Part shown: positions 45,628 to 56,797 of the stretch, piece after piece
How the letters are laid out: the number at the start of each line of letters is the position of its first letter
Position numbering within the stretch: position 1 is the stretch's first letter
Position numbers and translations under genes: made by a program
Notes under the pieces: model-generated
What the model was told of the DNA's origin: nothing
Seen by the model: only the letters and a program-made list of their open reading frames with translations
The model's database searches: none
Source: Cadophora sp. MPI-SDFR-AT-0126
Lineage: Eukaryota; Ascomycota; Leotiomycetes; Helotiales; Ploettnerulaceae
NCBI GenBank assembly: GCA_020747065.1
Contig: JAGMVK010000002.1
Span: 3,844,001-3,908,000 of the forward strand
Reading direction: 5' to 3'
DNA length: 64,000 nt

Positions 45628-48600
45628 TAGGGGTGATAAATGAAGGCGAATTTTTTGAAGATTTTGAATAAAGGACGAATCAAATGAATCGAATTTTTGG
45701 GATCTTGATTCAAAATCTTCAAACCCTGATTGGCCCGATTCAAGTGGGGTTTTGACTAATTCGGGCTATTTATGAATGGGTTGAAGGAATCCTGAATGAT
45801 TAATAAATTACAGTATTAAGTGACTGCAAAGATACCTCTAAAACGCCAAACACCCATAGTATATAGCCTTCGGAGAAGTACCTTGATAATCCTGAACATT
45901 ACAAAAAATGACATAAAATACTGGTCCGCTTGCCCTAGGCAAATCGACCGAATAAGCACTTTTCAAAGCTCTGTCGAATCCTCAAAATCTGTCGGTATAC
46001 CGCGTTCAAGTCCGCTATTGTACACGCTTGCAGAGCCTTAATCTTCCGAGATCTCCATTGTATCTAGACTAGGGGTTAATACCGTAGACTCATCGGCTTA
46101 GGAGGCAGAAGGCTAGGTGGGAGCTTCCGCAGGAGCAGGAGGTTAAGGAGGATTCTCGCCTATACGTAGATTAGCATATACACATACAATGAGGATATAT
46201 TCATACCATCTACCAACTTGCCCGGAATGTGGTCTAGTCTCTAAAGAATACTATTGGCGAAGGGTAGGATATCGTACTCCCTAGCCGCCTCGATCAACTT
46301 CTGATCGATCTCATCTTCCTAAGTATAAGCACTCCTTAAAAGTGTTAATACTCGCACTGTATCTGCCTTTAAAGCGTGACGGCGGATACTAAATTCGTCT
46401 CTATAACCACTAAAGAGGCGTTCTACGTTAACTTCGGAGCCAGAGACAGAGAGAAGATCACGCGCCGCCGCAGCTAAAAGTGGCTACTCGTCCTTATGTT
46501 CTTTCCATTACTTCCGTAAGAAGTCTGGAGACTTTGCAATAGACTTGTCGAACTCTGTTCGCGGAGTTGCAAACTAGTGTTTAAGCTCCGAAGTAGGGAT
46601 CGCCGCGCCGGCATCCGCCTCCTTCGCCTTCTTCATTTGGATAGCTTTCCATTGCGTAATAGAGACTCCTTGAGGGCGCTCGGCCGGTCTAGATTAGCTC
46701 GGAGTTAAGCTTGTGATATTCAACGTTACTAGCTCCGGCTACTCTGTTTTGAAATACTTCTTGACTTTAGCTATAATCTCGGAGTATTGATCCGGTATTA
46801 TCATCTCTAATTAGTGAGTTTTATAACGCGGATCTAGGATATGAGCTGCGAATAGCATTATTTGATTATCAAGCTTCTTTATATATGTAACGTGTTTTGC
46901 TTTGCCCTTTGAGAACGCGTTTTGAATGGATATATTAAGGGCTGTAAAGTCGCTAACCCCTTCGATTACATTATCAAGGAGAGCCTCTAAATCCCAATAG
47001 ATATCGAGACTTTGTGAGATCGATGGCATAACTTCGGAGACTTTCAAAGTGTGGTCTTTAAACGGCTTTAGAACCTTCTGTAGTTAATAGAGAGCGATAA
47101 TCTCTTCCGATGAGGGCAGGAGGCACTTGACTTGCGGGTGAGTATTAACGAACTCTGTATACTCGGCTTTAAGCTTAAGGAATTGGTTAATTATATCGTA
47201 AGCTGAATTCCAGCGAGTGTCGATATCGTAAGTTAGCTTCCGATAGTGCGTGCAGGGCATGCTTTTGAAGTCTTACTCCCTAGACCCGGATCTCAATATC
47301 CAGAGATTGAGAAGGCGGATTTTGGCAATCGCACTTCGACTAGAGTCTCCCGGAATAGTGTAATTGTTGCTTTTATTCTCTTTATCCCACTTATTAAGTA
47401 TCTTCTTAGCTTCCTTCGCAGTGCCTGCCTTAAGATCTTGTAAGACGCCCTCATAAATGAGTGAGGTAACGTGAGCTAGACAGCGGATCTAACTCTTCCT
47501 GCCGTGAAAACGTATGCGGGGCCTCCCGATTGGGCTCACTTTATCGTCGAATTTGATCTTGAGAGAATCGTATAGAGACTAATAGAGCGTACTGTTGTTA
47601 CCGGCGTTGTCTCCCGTAATGGCGAGAAGCTTAGGCTTGAGCTTAAGCTCCTTAAGTGTCTTCTCAACTATCTTAGCTAGTTGTTCGCTAGTGTGAGATC
47701 CTTTGAGCTTAATAAACTTAATAACCTCCTCTCTCTCATTAAACTCCGGCGTAATCCAGTGCGTAATAATAGCGAAAATAGGTACCCGATTCGGTACTAT
47801 CCAAATATCAAGGGTGAACGAGATAGTAGTGTAATTGTACTTAAGCTTAATTTTTAGCTTCCCCCTGCGTTCGATAAAGTCTGTATATATATGATTGCGT
47901 AAAGTAATACGACTTCTGTAGGCACAGGTTGTATTATGCGCTAAGAATATCTCTTGGAAAGCAGGAGTCTTAATAGCAGAGAAGGGTTGTCGGTGTTTTA
48001 CAAACTAATAGCGGATAGACTCCTTTACCGTGAGTCTTGCTCTCTGCCTAGGTCGACCGCTCCATGCGTCTGCCTCTGTATAATCTCCTCTACTAATAGC
48101 GCGGCCGTACCTATTAATCCGAGCATGGTAGGACTCCTTGGTAATACTGTGGGTTTTTAAATAGTCTCCTATACTAGAGGTAACCCCGCGGCGGTTCGAT
48201 TCAAGGACCTGGAATCTCTTCCGAAGAGCATAAGGATTTCGAAGGCACTCTGTATAAGTCTACCGGAACTCTTGGAAGATCTTCGGTCTATCTTTATACT
48301 CTGAGTAAAAGCTTCCGTCTATAGCTTCCCTCTGCATATACTAATAAACGTGGCTGTTCTTATCTCTTTTCTTGCGAACGTACTTTTGTTTATTATCGGC
48401 CCACTTCTTAATAAGTTCGGTTTTCTCTGCGGGCGTTATATAACTACTATTCAATAGTGGCTCTAGTGTATCCGCGTCAAGCATATCATTATCTAACTCA
48501 CAGTCAAGATAGCCCGGAGGCGCGTAGACAATTGTATCTTCGCTAGTTAGAAGAGGAGAGGAAGGAGCGGGAGGAGAAGGAGCGGAGGTAGCAGGAGTCG

Positions 48601-50016
48601 AGGAAGGAGCCGGAGTTATGCTAGGATCAGGACGGACGCGCGAGGGATTCTGAGGGTTGAATTGAGGACGTTCGATGCGGGTATAATTCTGGGATGGCAT
48701 ATTACGCCGGGTCCTAGGGGCGAAGAAATTCGCTGCGGCAGATGCTTTTGATTAAGCAGAAGCCATCCTATAATGTTATAATTAGCTATCGGTTTATAAA
48801 GTAATTAAATAAAGAAGAGTAGTTAGAGGAGTAGTAAAGTTTTACCTGCTCTCTGCTGAAGAGCTCGAGAATCGACGCGAAATAGGTAGTCGGAACGACA
48901 CTAAATAAACCATAATAAAGTATAAGGGAGAGTAATTTGAGCGTTAGAAATCAATATTTGATAGACAGCGGCCCTCCGGGCAAAATATTGAGATGCTTCG
49001 ATAATGTGGTAGTATCGAGAGAGGATGAGGAAAGGACGAGTTCACTCGCGTTTCGAGAATTTTAAATTGGTGAGTCGCGCTAGGGAAAGCTGTGTCCTTC
49101 ACCACATTCTATACCTTATAACTTCCCATTTTTCTTAGATACTTAAGAATTAAAATAGGTATTTACGTGTAAATAAGTTGGTGGAAGGCTCTTACTAAGT
49201 TTGGTGCATTTTAATTGAGTTTTGTATTGAAATGAAAGTTGCTTCAAAAAGTGTCTGTATACCTATAAACGGTTTTACTCATTTTCAAGAAGAAAGTTGT
49301 TATAATACCAAAAAACGTCAGATCGAGCTAGAAATAATTTTCCTCGAAATCCGAAGGTCTGTTTATTAAATATTATGACTGGCAGGGCTATAGCTTTCAA
49401 ACGGCGTAGGGGACGAATTTTTAAATGCTAGGATATGGCTTGCAATAAAAAGATTTTGGCTAAACCTGTAATACTAGAGGCTACCTTGAGTGCTACTATT
49501 ATAAAAAATAGATCGAAGGCTCAATAAAAGTACAAAGAATCACCATATAAATAATTAAAGACTAAAATAAAACGTGCTGTTGTACACAAAGGATCCAAGT
49601 AGCTAAATACGGGGTGGATAAACACTTAACTTATACCCCGCACTGTATATCTCTGAATAACTTTGTCATTTTTGCGATAAATTGAGCTGCAAATACGGCG
49701 AATGAAAGCTCTCTCTCTATAGGTTATGCTCTAAATACCTTCAAAGTATAGAGGAGTGTTTATGGCTTAATCATTTAGTGATAATTTATTGATGGCGGGG
49801 TAGAATTAATGACGTTCGGCAACCCGATAACACTAAACTTAGCAAACACGTGACGCGGACCGGTATTAGTCCGGCCTTTAAAATCATCCTGAATGAAGCA
49901 AATGAAGGCTTTTTTTATTTAATTCGATGAAGATGAAGACCTTATTGGCTTCATCTTCATTTAATTCGAAGGTCTCGAGCTCGATTCGACTTCAAAATAT
50001 TCAAATATCAGCCCTA
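45628..50016 (-). mobile_element. hAT DNA transposon, copy 2 (4389 bases), inverted
   Basis: Near-identical reverse complement of 9544-13932 with the same length and the same TAGGG(G/C)TGATA ends; landmarks map as 59560 minus position, so there is no net indel between copies. Perfect ATGATCTC duplications flank it. The transposase is on the minus strand and broken by stops. Inserted antisense in the DUF3723 gene. Confidence 0.92.
45930..48766 (-). pseudogene. hAT transposase, RIP-inactivated (copy 2)
   Basis: It starts at the ATG 48766-48764, the exact counterpart of 10794. A TAA already follows the first few codons (ASA, then stop, near 48752), and then the frame reads open from about 48700 through NMPSQNY and the Pro/Ser-rich part to about 48341. 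It reads beyond the copy 1 stop near 11172 because it has CAA there. Later stops differ in part from those in copy 1. The segment 47047-46811 (VSEVMPSISQSLDIYWDLEA) is open here, whereas copy 1 has a stop inside it. The dimerisation domain at about 46320-46640 contains extra stops. Confidence 0.88.
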
Positions 50017-50024
50017 ATGATCTC
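50017..50024. repeat. 8-base target duplication, right of hAT copy 2
   Basis: ATGATCTC, identical to 45620-45627. Confidence 0.92.
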
Positions 50025-51837
50025 CTAGATCTGCCCAGGCTTTGGGGTGGGATGAGGATAAGCACACTGAACAAAATGATCAGTATGAACTTCCCCGAGG
50101 TGAGCCTTCCATCTGACGAGCAGGTGTGACTTGCTCACCATAGAAACAGGCAGTCGTACACTATCTCGAAGACATCAAAGAGTTCTGGTCTCAGCTCCTC
50201 GCCTACAACAAGCAAGCGATGCGGATGCTCGATAATGTCACGGTCAAGGCGGTAGAGCTTATGGCGCCTAGACATTCCAGGCGGGATGCGCAAAAACTAC
50301 ACGGCCAGCTGGCCAGTGGCCAGATCTTCGCCGCATTCAATTCGGAGGACCGTGATGCGATCTGGAGTAGGTTGCGCACCGCTAGCGGCCTCATCCCATC
50401 CCTCTTCACCCTGTTTGAAGATCTCAAGTATTTGCAAGCCTGCGCGGGTAGCATGAGGCACTTGGTTGAGCCGGCTCCCGGGCAGACCTTGTTCGTGGCC
50501 TTGGATGACAAATTCTTTGGGAGCACAGAGGATTGGGATCTGGCGTATCGGCGGCTATGGCTTACTCCATGGAATACTACAGCAAGTTGCCTGCCCCACC
50601 GAAGGACACAAAGAAGAATCGTTTGGCCAAAGCGGGAACCACAAAGCCGGACGAAGTTGTCCTGTCGGACTTCGCTGCGCTCGCTAGCCAGCTGGGTTTT
50701 CAGTCCGACCAGATCTCGGCGTTGAAAGAACGCTCGTCAGATAGGGAGATCGCACGTGCTGCCTTGTTAAACGCTCGGAAACCAGACAGCTACGAATATA
50801 CTGGCCAGAGTCTCGAGTCTCACACTGAGCAGATCATAAGATTGTTTGCAACTGCCACACCCCTCACGCTGGAGCAGTCGTCCCCGGCCTTCGTCAGCGA
50901 TGATCCTGCCGCTGCAGGGGTCCGATGTGGATTCCCAGACGAAGAGGCTCACGCACGAGATGCCAAATCCCTTGTTATTGCCAACCTGCACGCAGAAGTG
51001 GACAAGCAGGGCGAGAGCGTCACATCGTTCTTTGTGCGCAAGTCTGTGTATTTTGCATTTTTTGGTCGACCAAGCGAGACCACTACAAAACGTCGTTCGA
51101 ACCCTGCACCACACACAGGCGGAGGATTAGATCTGCAACAGGAGCGGCTGGGTGCTTTGGGCGGGGGAAGGAATGTATCGGGGCAAGGACACCCAACCCC
51201 TCAGGAGGTGGCCAGGATGGCGCAGGAGAGGCAAGCATCAGAGGAAGCCGGCAATAATTTACGAGAGGGGGGTGACGCTTCACAACCAACACAGAGAAAT
51301 CAAAGGCGAGGTACTCACGTTAATCTTGAGAGAAGCATTGCGGATGGGCTCGCTCGCACCTCTGAACAACCAGAGGATCCACCACAGATGAGTTCGCCTG
51401 CGGCTGGTCGGGAAGCGCTCGTCAACTCCTCCCAGGATTTGATTCGTACCGACGACGTCGATTCGAGTGCTCACGGGCAACCATCCGAACAGAATCTGGA
51501 CAGGCAGCTGCAGATAATTCCTCCATCTTCTATGGTGCGTATTGAGTTCAAAATTTACGAGCGAGACGTTTGGAGGACCGAGCGAAGCCTTCTAGTGGAC
51601 TCTTCTGACCCGTCCGAAGTCGAACGGGTGGCGAAAAAGTACATGAGGAAGCACATCCGGCCGTTTGATAGCTCGCTCAACCTGTTGGTCCCAAGAACGT
51701 GCTTCCAAGCCGCGATTGCGGATGGGTCGAACACTATACTTCTGGTTCCTGAGAACAGGATCCAAGTAAATAATCAGCTTGTGAAATATGTACCTGCCGT
51801 GATGTCTGATGGGAAGCTTTCTACTGAGGCTGGGTAA
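50025..51837 (+). pseudogene. DUF3723 gene, 3' part, after the hAT insertion
   Basis: With the element and one duplication removed, FRHRELHTGFDDL runs on in frame into LDLPRLWGGMRISTLNKMIS and NFPE, followed by an intron (50100-50149, GT/AG) and AVVHYLEDIKEFWSQLLAYN. It continues with APRHSRRDAQKLHGQLASGQ, IFAAFNSEDRDAIWSRLR and SGLIPSLFTLFEDLKYLQAC. Near 50566 one base is missing: RRLW is followed in the next frame by AYSMEYYSKLPAPPKDTKK. Downstream 400 codons are open, with SSDREIARAALLNARKPDSY, a disordered Gln/Ser-rich middle and a compact C-terminal region (MVRIEFKIYERDVWRTERSL) ending at 51837. The gene is broken by the LINE, a nonsense codon, the hAT element and this deletion. Confidence 0.72.
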
Positions 51838-52609
51838 GGAGAAATCGTTGATAATATGCGAGAGCCTATAACTACGCTATTCTCACTCAGCTATCACCGC
51901 CACGCAGTCTGTCTAGATTGCTCGCTATGCGTTAAGTATTCAGAGATAGCAACCATCAATAAAATGAAATTTGATCCACATTATCTTTAAGTTATTGCCG
52001 CGTCCTCACAATGCCCTCGCTAAGCCTCTCCCGTTTTCATCAACCTTGGACGATTTTGACCGCTCCAGCTATTGACTGGAACGCATTGAGTGATTAAGAT
52101 ACGAGTGACGATGCGTTATGCTGCCTAGTAACTCGAGCCCAAATTTGCAGCTATATCAAAGTTGAGATGTTTGCAGATAGGGTTCATTAATGGACCTGAA
52201 CATTGCTCCATTTCTGACCCTGTAGACCTGGGCACAGACCACAGTCTCCGATATATCTCGACCTTCAATTTTGGCCGGGCAGCAGTTCTTGCTTTTGGTT
52301 GATTTGTATTTCGGCTCCATTCGAGGTCTTTTGGAGGCATCTTTGCGCTTAAATTCAAGGCCAAAAGCTCCCTCGTCGCACGGCCGTCAAATCTGAACGG
52401 TGTTCAAACCTCTCCACAAGCAGCGTTCAACCTCATCCAGGAACAGAATCCAACTTCTCTACAAACAACATCCAATCTCGTCCAGATACTGCCTCCAACC
52501 TCACCGCAGACGCCACCCAGCTTCTCCACAACCCGCCCCTTCGAGCGACACAGAAACATGCCTTCGTGGGCACAACCTGCTCTAAATCTTGGTGGCGTTC
52601 ATGTCCATC
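51838..52609. other. No recognised gene
   Basis: Short frames only. Confidence 0.4.
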
Positions 52610-52972
52610 TCTAAGTGCCTATAGGTCAGGTCTACTACATCGATAACTGGGTTCGTGGTGTTGAAATGAAAGGGACTCGCAACATGGTGAAAGGAGGGTT
52701 TGATCGTACAGCTTCATCAAAGGCGCCTCGAGCAGCAATATCTTCGACCAGTACGTATGAGAGTTGATCGGTGGACAATTGCCGATACCCATCGAGTATT
52801 CGCTGGCCCTTTTCGTGAGATCGAACGGTGGTAACAACGGTATGACTACGCAAAGCTGTCAGTCAACCTATCTAGTATAAGAAAGGCGAAGGTGCACACA
52901 CCCACGTTTGAGCAAGTACTCCAGACAATGGGCAGCAACAAAGCCACTTCCACCAGTCAGTAGGACTCTCAT
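52610..52972 (-). pseudogene. Extended short-chain dehydrogenase/reductase, N-terminal remnant
   Basis: The ATG at 52972 gives MRVLLTGGSGFVAAHCLEYL, then LKRG, the Rossmann motif (T-G-G-x-G-F-x-A) of NAD(P)-dependent epimerase/reductases. An intron (GTGTGT...GCGTAG) leads to HTVVTTVRSHEKGQRILDGY and YVLVEDIAARGAFDEAVRSN, then PPF. A few bases are lost there: the next family block, HVASPFHFNTTNPVIDVVDL, is in another frame. The sequence then stops matching, before the catalytic Tyr-x-x-x-Lys. Intact relatives (dihydroflavonol-4-reductase-like ketoreductases) are about 340 residues. Confidence 0.7.
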
Positions 52973-53816
52973 GATCTTTGATAAGTAGTTGTTACGAAGT
53001 GCAAGCTGGCGAGCTAGAATTGCTGAAGGCAATATTCTGTGCCAAGATTTATATGATCGCGTACTTTGAATACGAGGAAGTATGCCTAAGAAGCAATTTT
53101 CTGCGCGCTTTGCGGTGACGACGCTCAACACTTCGATTAAGGGCATGTACTGAGGTATTTGGCAATCGTGGCTCGACGGGAGCGTGCCGTACCGGGGCCA
53201 TGAGGACAACGGAGTCCGCCTGCTTTGGCAGGAAGTGATCTTGATAACACCGTCGTCGGAAAGAGTAATGGGTGCAGAGGAGTGGGAGGAGACTGTTGTG
53301 GTTGGTGACAAGTAATGGTTGCTACAGTTGGGGGAACGATGAGGAAATATAAGTATGTTCGAGGGGGGGAGGAGTCGAAGGTCGGAAGGTTGGCCGCCAT
53401 GACTGAGAAGCCCCCGTTTATGGGGGTGGATGAGGTGAATGAGGAAGGGCTAGTAGAGTGACCTTGAGGGGTGACGCTTAGTTGACGTTCAAGGCGCTTG
53501 GAAGCTTCCTGGTTCCGATGATCTGCCGACAGTCGACGCCAGGGCTCGACATGTGATGGGTGTTTTCTGGGTTTCGAGCCCGCGTAATGTACCTACTTCT
53601 CGATTAACAGAGATCAACCAGCCTTCCGGTGTTTACCGAGTAAATACCCGACTGTTACTTTTGACAGGTTCTGAATATATTGACTGAACTACTGCTCATC
53701 GTATGGACAGATCTCCATATAAATACAGTCTATCCGTAGTCATGTGCCTTGCACATGACTCATTATCACATGACTCATCTCACACTAACCTCTAGGCTTC
53801 CACACCCCTTCAACAG
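52973..53816. other. No recognised gene
   Basis: A minus frame to 53311 runs into the reductase start but has no domain of its own and is probably leader sequence. Short direct repeats of cacatgactcat type lie near 53752-53780. Confidence 0.4.
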
Positions 53817-54110
53817 TTACACAGAGAGATCCATGCAACTTTGTGTATTCTTATCATCGTATGTGATTGTACCATTTGGCAGGAGACTGCCAACTTGAAA
53901 ATCCTCGACGAGATCAATCAAGTCGTTTGATTTTGGATCACTTTCTCGTATCGTCAGGCCGCCCCAAAGTTCGTGGTATAGGTTGAAATCACCCAAGATG
54001 ATTTGTTCTTCTTCCTGGTTGGCAGAGAGTGCCGTGCTAAGGTGTGGTAGGCAACTCATCCTGTGGTCTGACGATCTTGGGGGTTATATGCGTTGTGTGT
54101 ACAGAACTTT
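53817..54110 (-). pseudogene. Orphan LINE endonuclease-domain fragment
   Basis: The minus strand reads VHNAYNPQDRQ near 54100, then after a frame change EEEQIILGDFNLYHELWGG and NDLIDLVEDFQVGSLLPNGT, then ITYDDKNTQSCMDLSV. GDFN, the trailing TIT/TY and the terminal D-L-S block are the central and C-terminal motifs of the apurinic-like endonuclease of Tad1/L1-type ORF2. No reverse transcriptase follows. It is a small degraded fragment of a non-LTR element. Confidence 0.65.
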
Positions 54111-54345
54111 GTTGCTGCCTCGGTGGCCGGGCGGGGGTTTTATCGTGATTTCAACATCGCAAATCCAGTTATAGATAAAATTCTTCAAATAGATAACCTG
54201 ATTGAATCGCAACTTCCGGTAGCATTTGGCTTGTACCCCAGTAAATACAGAACATGTATGTGCACTTGGCAAGCGCGCCTGCAGGAACCAGCCCGCAAAG
54301 CGAACCTGCACAGCCGACGCCACCTGACCGGACTAGGCTCTTTGG

Positions 54346-56099
54346 TTACTGTGGTCTCAGAGCACCCATCTCACTCATTCCCCATTTGTCATGAATCTGC
54401 TGCCTCATCTTCTTCCCCCAAAATGCGATAGGGATTGCGATACAACCCACAACGGCGATCAGGACCCCTATCTCAATATCCGCATTTGCATGTCCTTGAG
54501 ACCGAATCCAAGGAGGAATCGCAAAACTTATCCCAAAGCTTGTCATGTTGCTCACACTGCTTATTCCAGCCAAAGCTGGTGCTGCCCAACGAGGAAAAGC
54601 TTCGGTAACCCAGAGTGTATTTGCGGTGGCTAAGCTGACAAGCGTAAAGGAGTTGAGGCCGTACGCGAAATAGATCCACATGTAGTGCCATCTGTTCTCC
54701 ACAGCAACCCCGTAGATAATGATATTAGCAGTTCCAGTGAGGATTGGCAGTATGAAAGCTGGGAGGTAATGTTCTGCGTCGCGAACACCAAGATTTCTTT
54801 TTGCGAGGCGACAAGAGACAAACGAGACCATGAATCCAGATACTGGCCAAGCAATAAGACATCCAATGGCACCAGCCATGTGTATAAGCGCAAAAGCATC
54901 CGAGCTGAGCTTATAGCGTGGGTTAATCAAGATGTCAGTATACGTCTCCTTGATTGACAGCATGCTGGTGAAGACCAAAGCGTTGAGAATCGCAACCCAG
55001 AAGATCAGTGGGTTCAAAAGACAGCCAAGGACCTGTGAATAGCATATCCGCATAGCTCTCCAACCACCACGAGTGAGGCCCCAGAATTTCAGGTTACCAG
55101 CCCACGGAGATTGGTTCGGTGTCTCAGGTAGTGCTTTACCGTCTGGCACCTCCTCCCAGTCTTCGTAGACATGCACCTTTTCGGTAGCACTTTGGATGAG
55201 TACCCGCCCATTAAAAGCAACCGGTGGGCGGACGAAATAGGTTTCTGGGTAGAAGAAAAAAGCCAGGACGACCGAAAGGAGAGAGGCAATCGCCCAGCTA
55301 CTGTAGAATAGGCGCCATGTCGACTCTCCCGATCCCTTCGGGACAAGCCGAGGAATGAGCGCGAGGAGGGTCGCGGTTATAGCTCCCACGCCGCACCATA
55401 TCATTGCGATTGCTTGGGGCCGTTGGTGTATGAAAGTGATGTCAATTACCATCAGGAGAGCCTATTCCACGTTAGACCAGTGACTGTGTGGTTGGTGGCA
55501 TGATAACTTGCCATGCTCGAACTGAGACCCTGCACTAATCCCATGAAGCAAGATGCTACCAGAAGCTGAGCGAAGTTGGTAATAAGACTTGCAAGCAGGG
55601 AAGACAAGAACAATATCACAGTGCATAACAGAAACACAGGCCTCCGCCCGACTGCCAAGGAGAGTGGGATCCAGATGAGTGCTCCGATCCCCATAAATAG
55701 CTTTGGCACTGAAATTATGTTCTCGACTCGAAAAAAGGTTGGATTCTTGCAAATCTTAGTACGTCGTCAAGTTATATTGGGGTATCGTACTTCCATGTGG
55801 AATTCGGACCTCATCACGTAGGTGAGATAGGTTGGGCCTTGTATCAACACATCCGCGGAAATGGTGAAGATAAGGAGTGCGAGGAAGGCACGCGCCTGCT
55901 TCCATTTTGACCAGTTCAGTGGATCTTGAGCAGATTTGGTCGGGATTGGAAGATTGAGAATTTTCCCATCGGACGAGATTATGAACACGCTACCTGAAAG
56001 ATCGCAGGAGTCGTATTTGGACTTTGTAGACCTTTGGGGCGCGACAGAAGTAGTGTTAACCGGCAGAGACGCCATTTCCTCGTCATCTATCGTCGTCAT
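54346..56099 (-). CDS. Major facilitator superfamily transporter (drug:H+ antiporter-1-like)
   Basis: Exons 56099-55791, 55754-55512 and 55461-54346 give 555 residues. The N-terminal cytoplasmic part ends in the family motif DPLNWSKWKQ. Membrane segments follow: AFLALLIFTISADVLIQGPT, LFMGIGALIWIPLSLAVGRR (the motif-A-like loop G-R-R), FLLCTVILFLSSLLASLI and others. A long central loop lies at EDWEEVPDGKALPETPNQSP, followed by six further helices to a short tail. Intron 1 is only 36 bases. Intron 2 uses a GC donor (ATG/GCAAGT, 55511-55462) and joins SSSM to ALLMVIDITFIHQRP, the expected motif. The substrate is unknown. All regions look intact. Confidence 0.85.
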
Positions 56100-56797
56100 G
56101 TTGTGCTACGGCAAATAAGAAAAGTATAGGAGTGAAATGCCCTGAAACGAAGTGTAAGGGTTTACTTTCGCGCCGGCAGGAGGGCAGGGGTGTTTTTCTG
56201 GTCGAGAGTTGGCCCGCTGATAACACAAAAGCACGGCCAAGCCGTACCGTAAACGGCCACCAAGCAAGGCTTTTCATTGGCCCCAGTGACCCTAACCGAG
56301 GAGTTTTGATTCGCCAAAATTTTGTTCCTCAAACCTCCCTTATTTGCTCATTACGCGACCATCACGTGTTTTCAACCTCGCCTCCTGCTGGGGTCATCCT
56401 TCAACATCTTCTTAGCTGACTGCCACTGCTGGTTCCTGTTCTTGGGGTCCTCGCTGCGTGGTTTATGCCTGTCTGCCAATATGACCCCGCCTTTTCGAAC
56501 CCCCTCGGCAGTTTCGCACGAGGCGGGGTACTACAACAGTTAGGGGATGGGGGTGCCTCGATCCCGGAGGCTGGGCTCCTGCGTAGCGGCGCGCTGAGTT
56601 CTGTGTAATCTGTCATCTGCTCACTGTTCTGCTTAATATGTGAATTTCTTCGCTCGCACTTCGAGGCGGGATAGCGCCAGCACCCCTGTACGCCATTCAT
56701 TGCATTTACGCCTCATACACGCCGTCCTACTTCGCCGTAGTGACCCAGGACTGGCATTGTTCTCTCCTGGAGCTACTGGTTCCTGATTACATGCACT
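56100..56797. other. Intergenic region between transporter and Helitron ORF, with palindrome
   Basis: Contains accccgcct (56484-56492) and its exact inverse aggcggggt (56521-56529), a 9-bp stem with a 28-base loop. The 5' terminus of the Helitron (TC after an A) must lie in this region but cannot be fixed by eye. Confidence 0.4.

Noticed and set aside
9544..50016. Composite transposon made of two hAT ends around 31.7 kb of cargo
   Set aside because: Each copy has its own complete pair of 8-base duplications, so they inserted independently.
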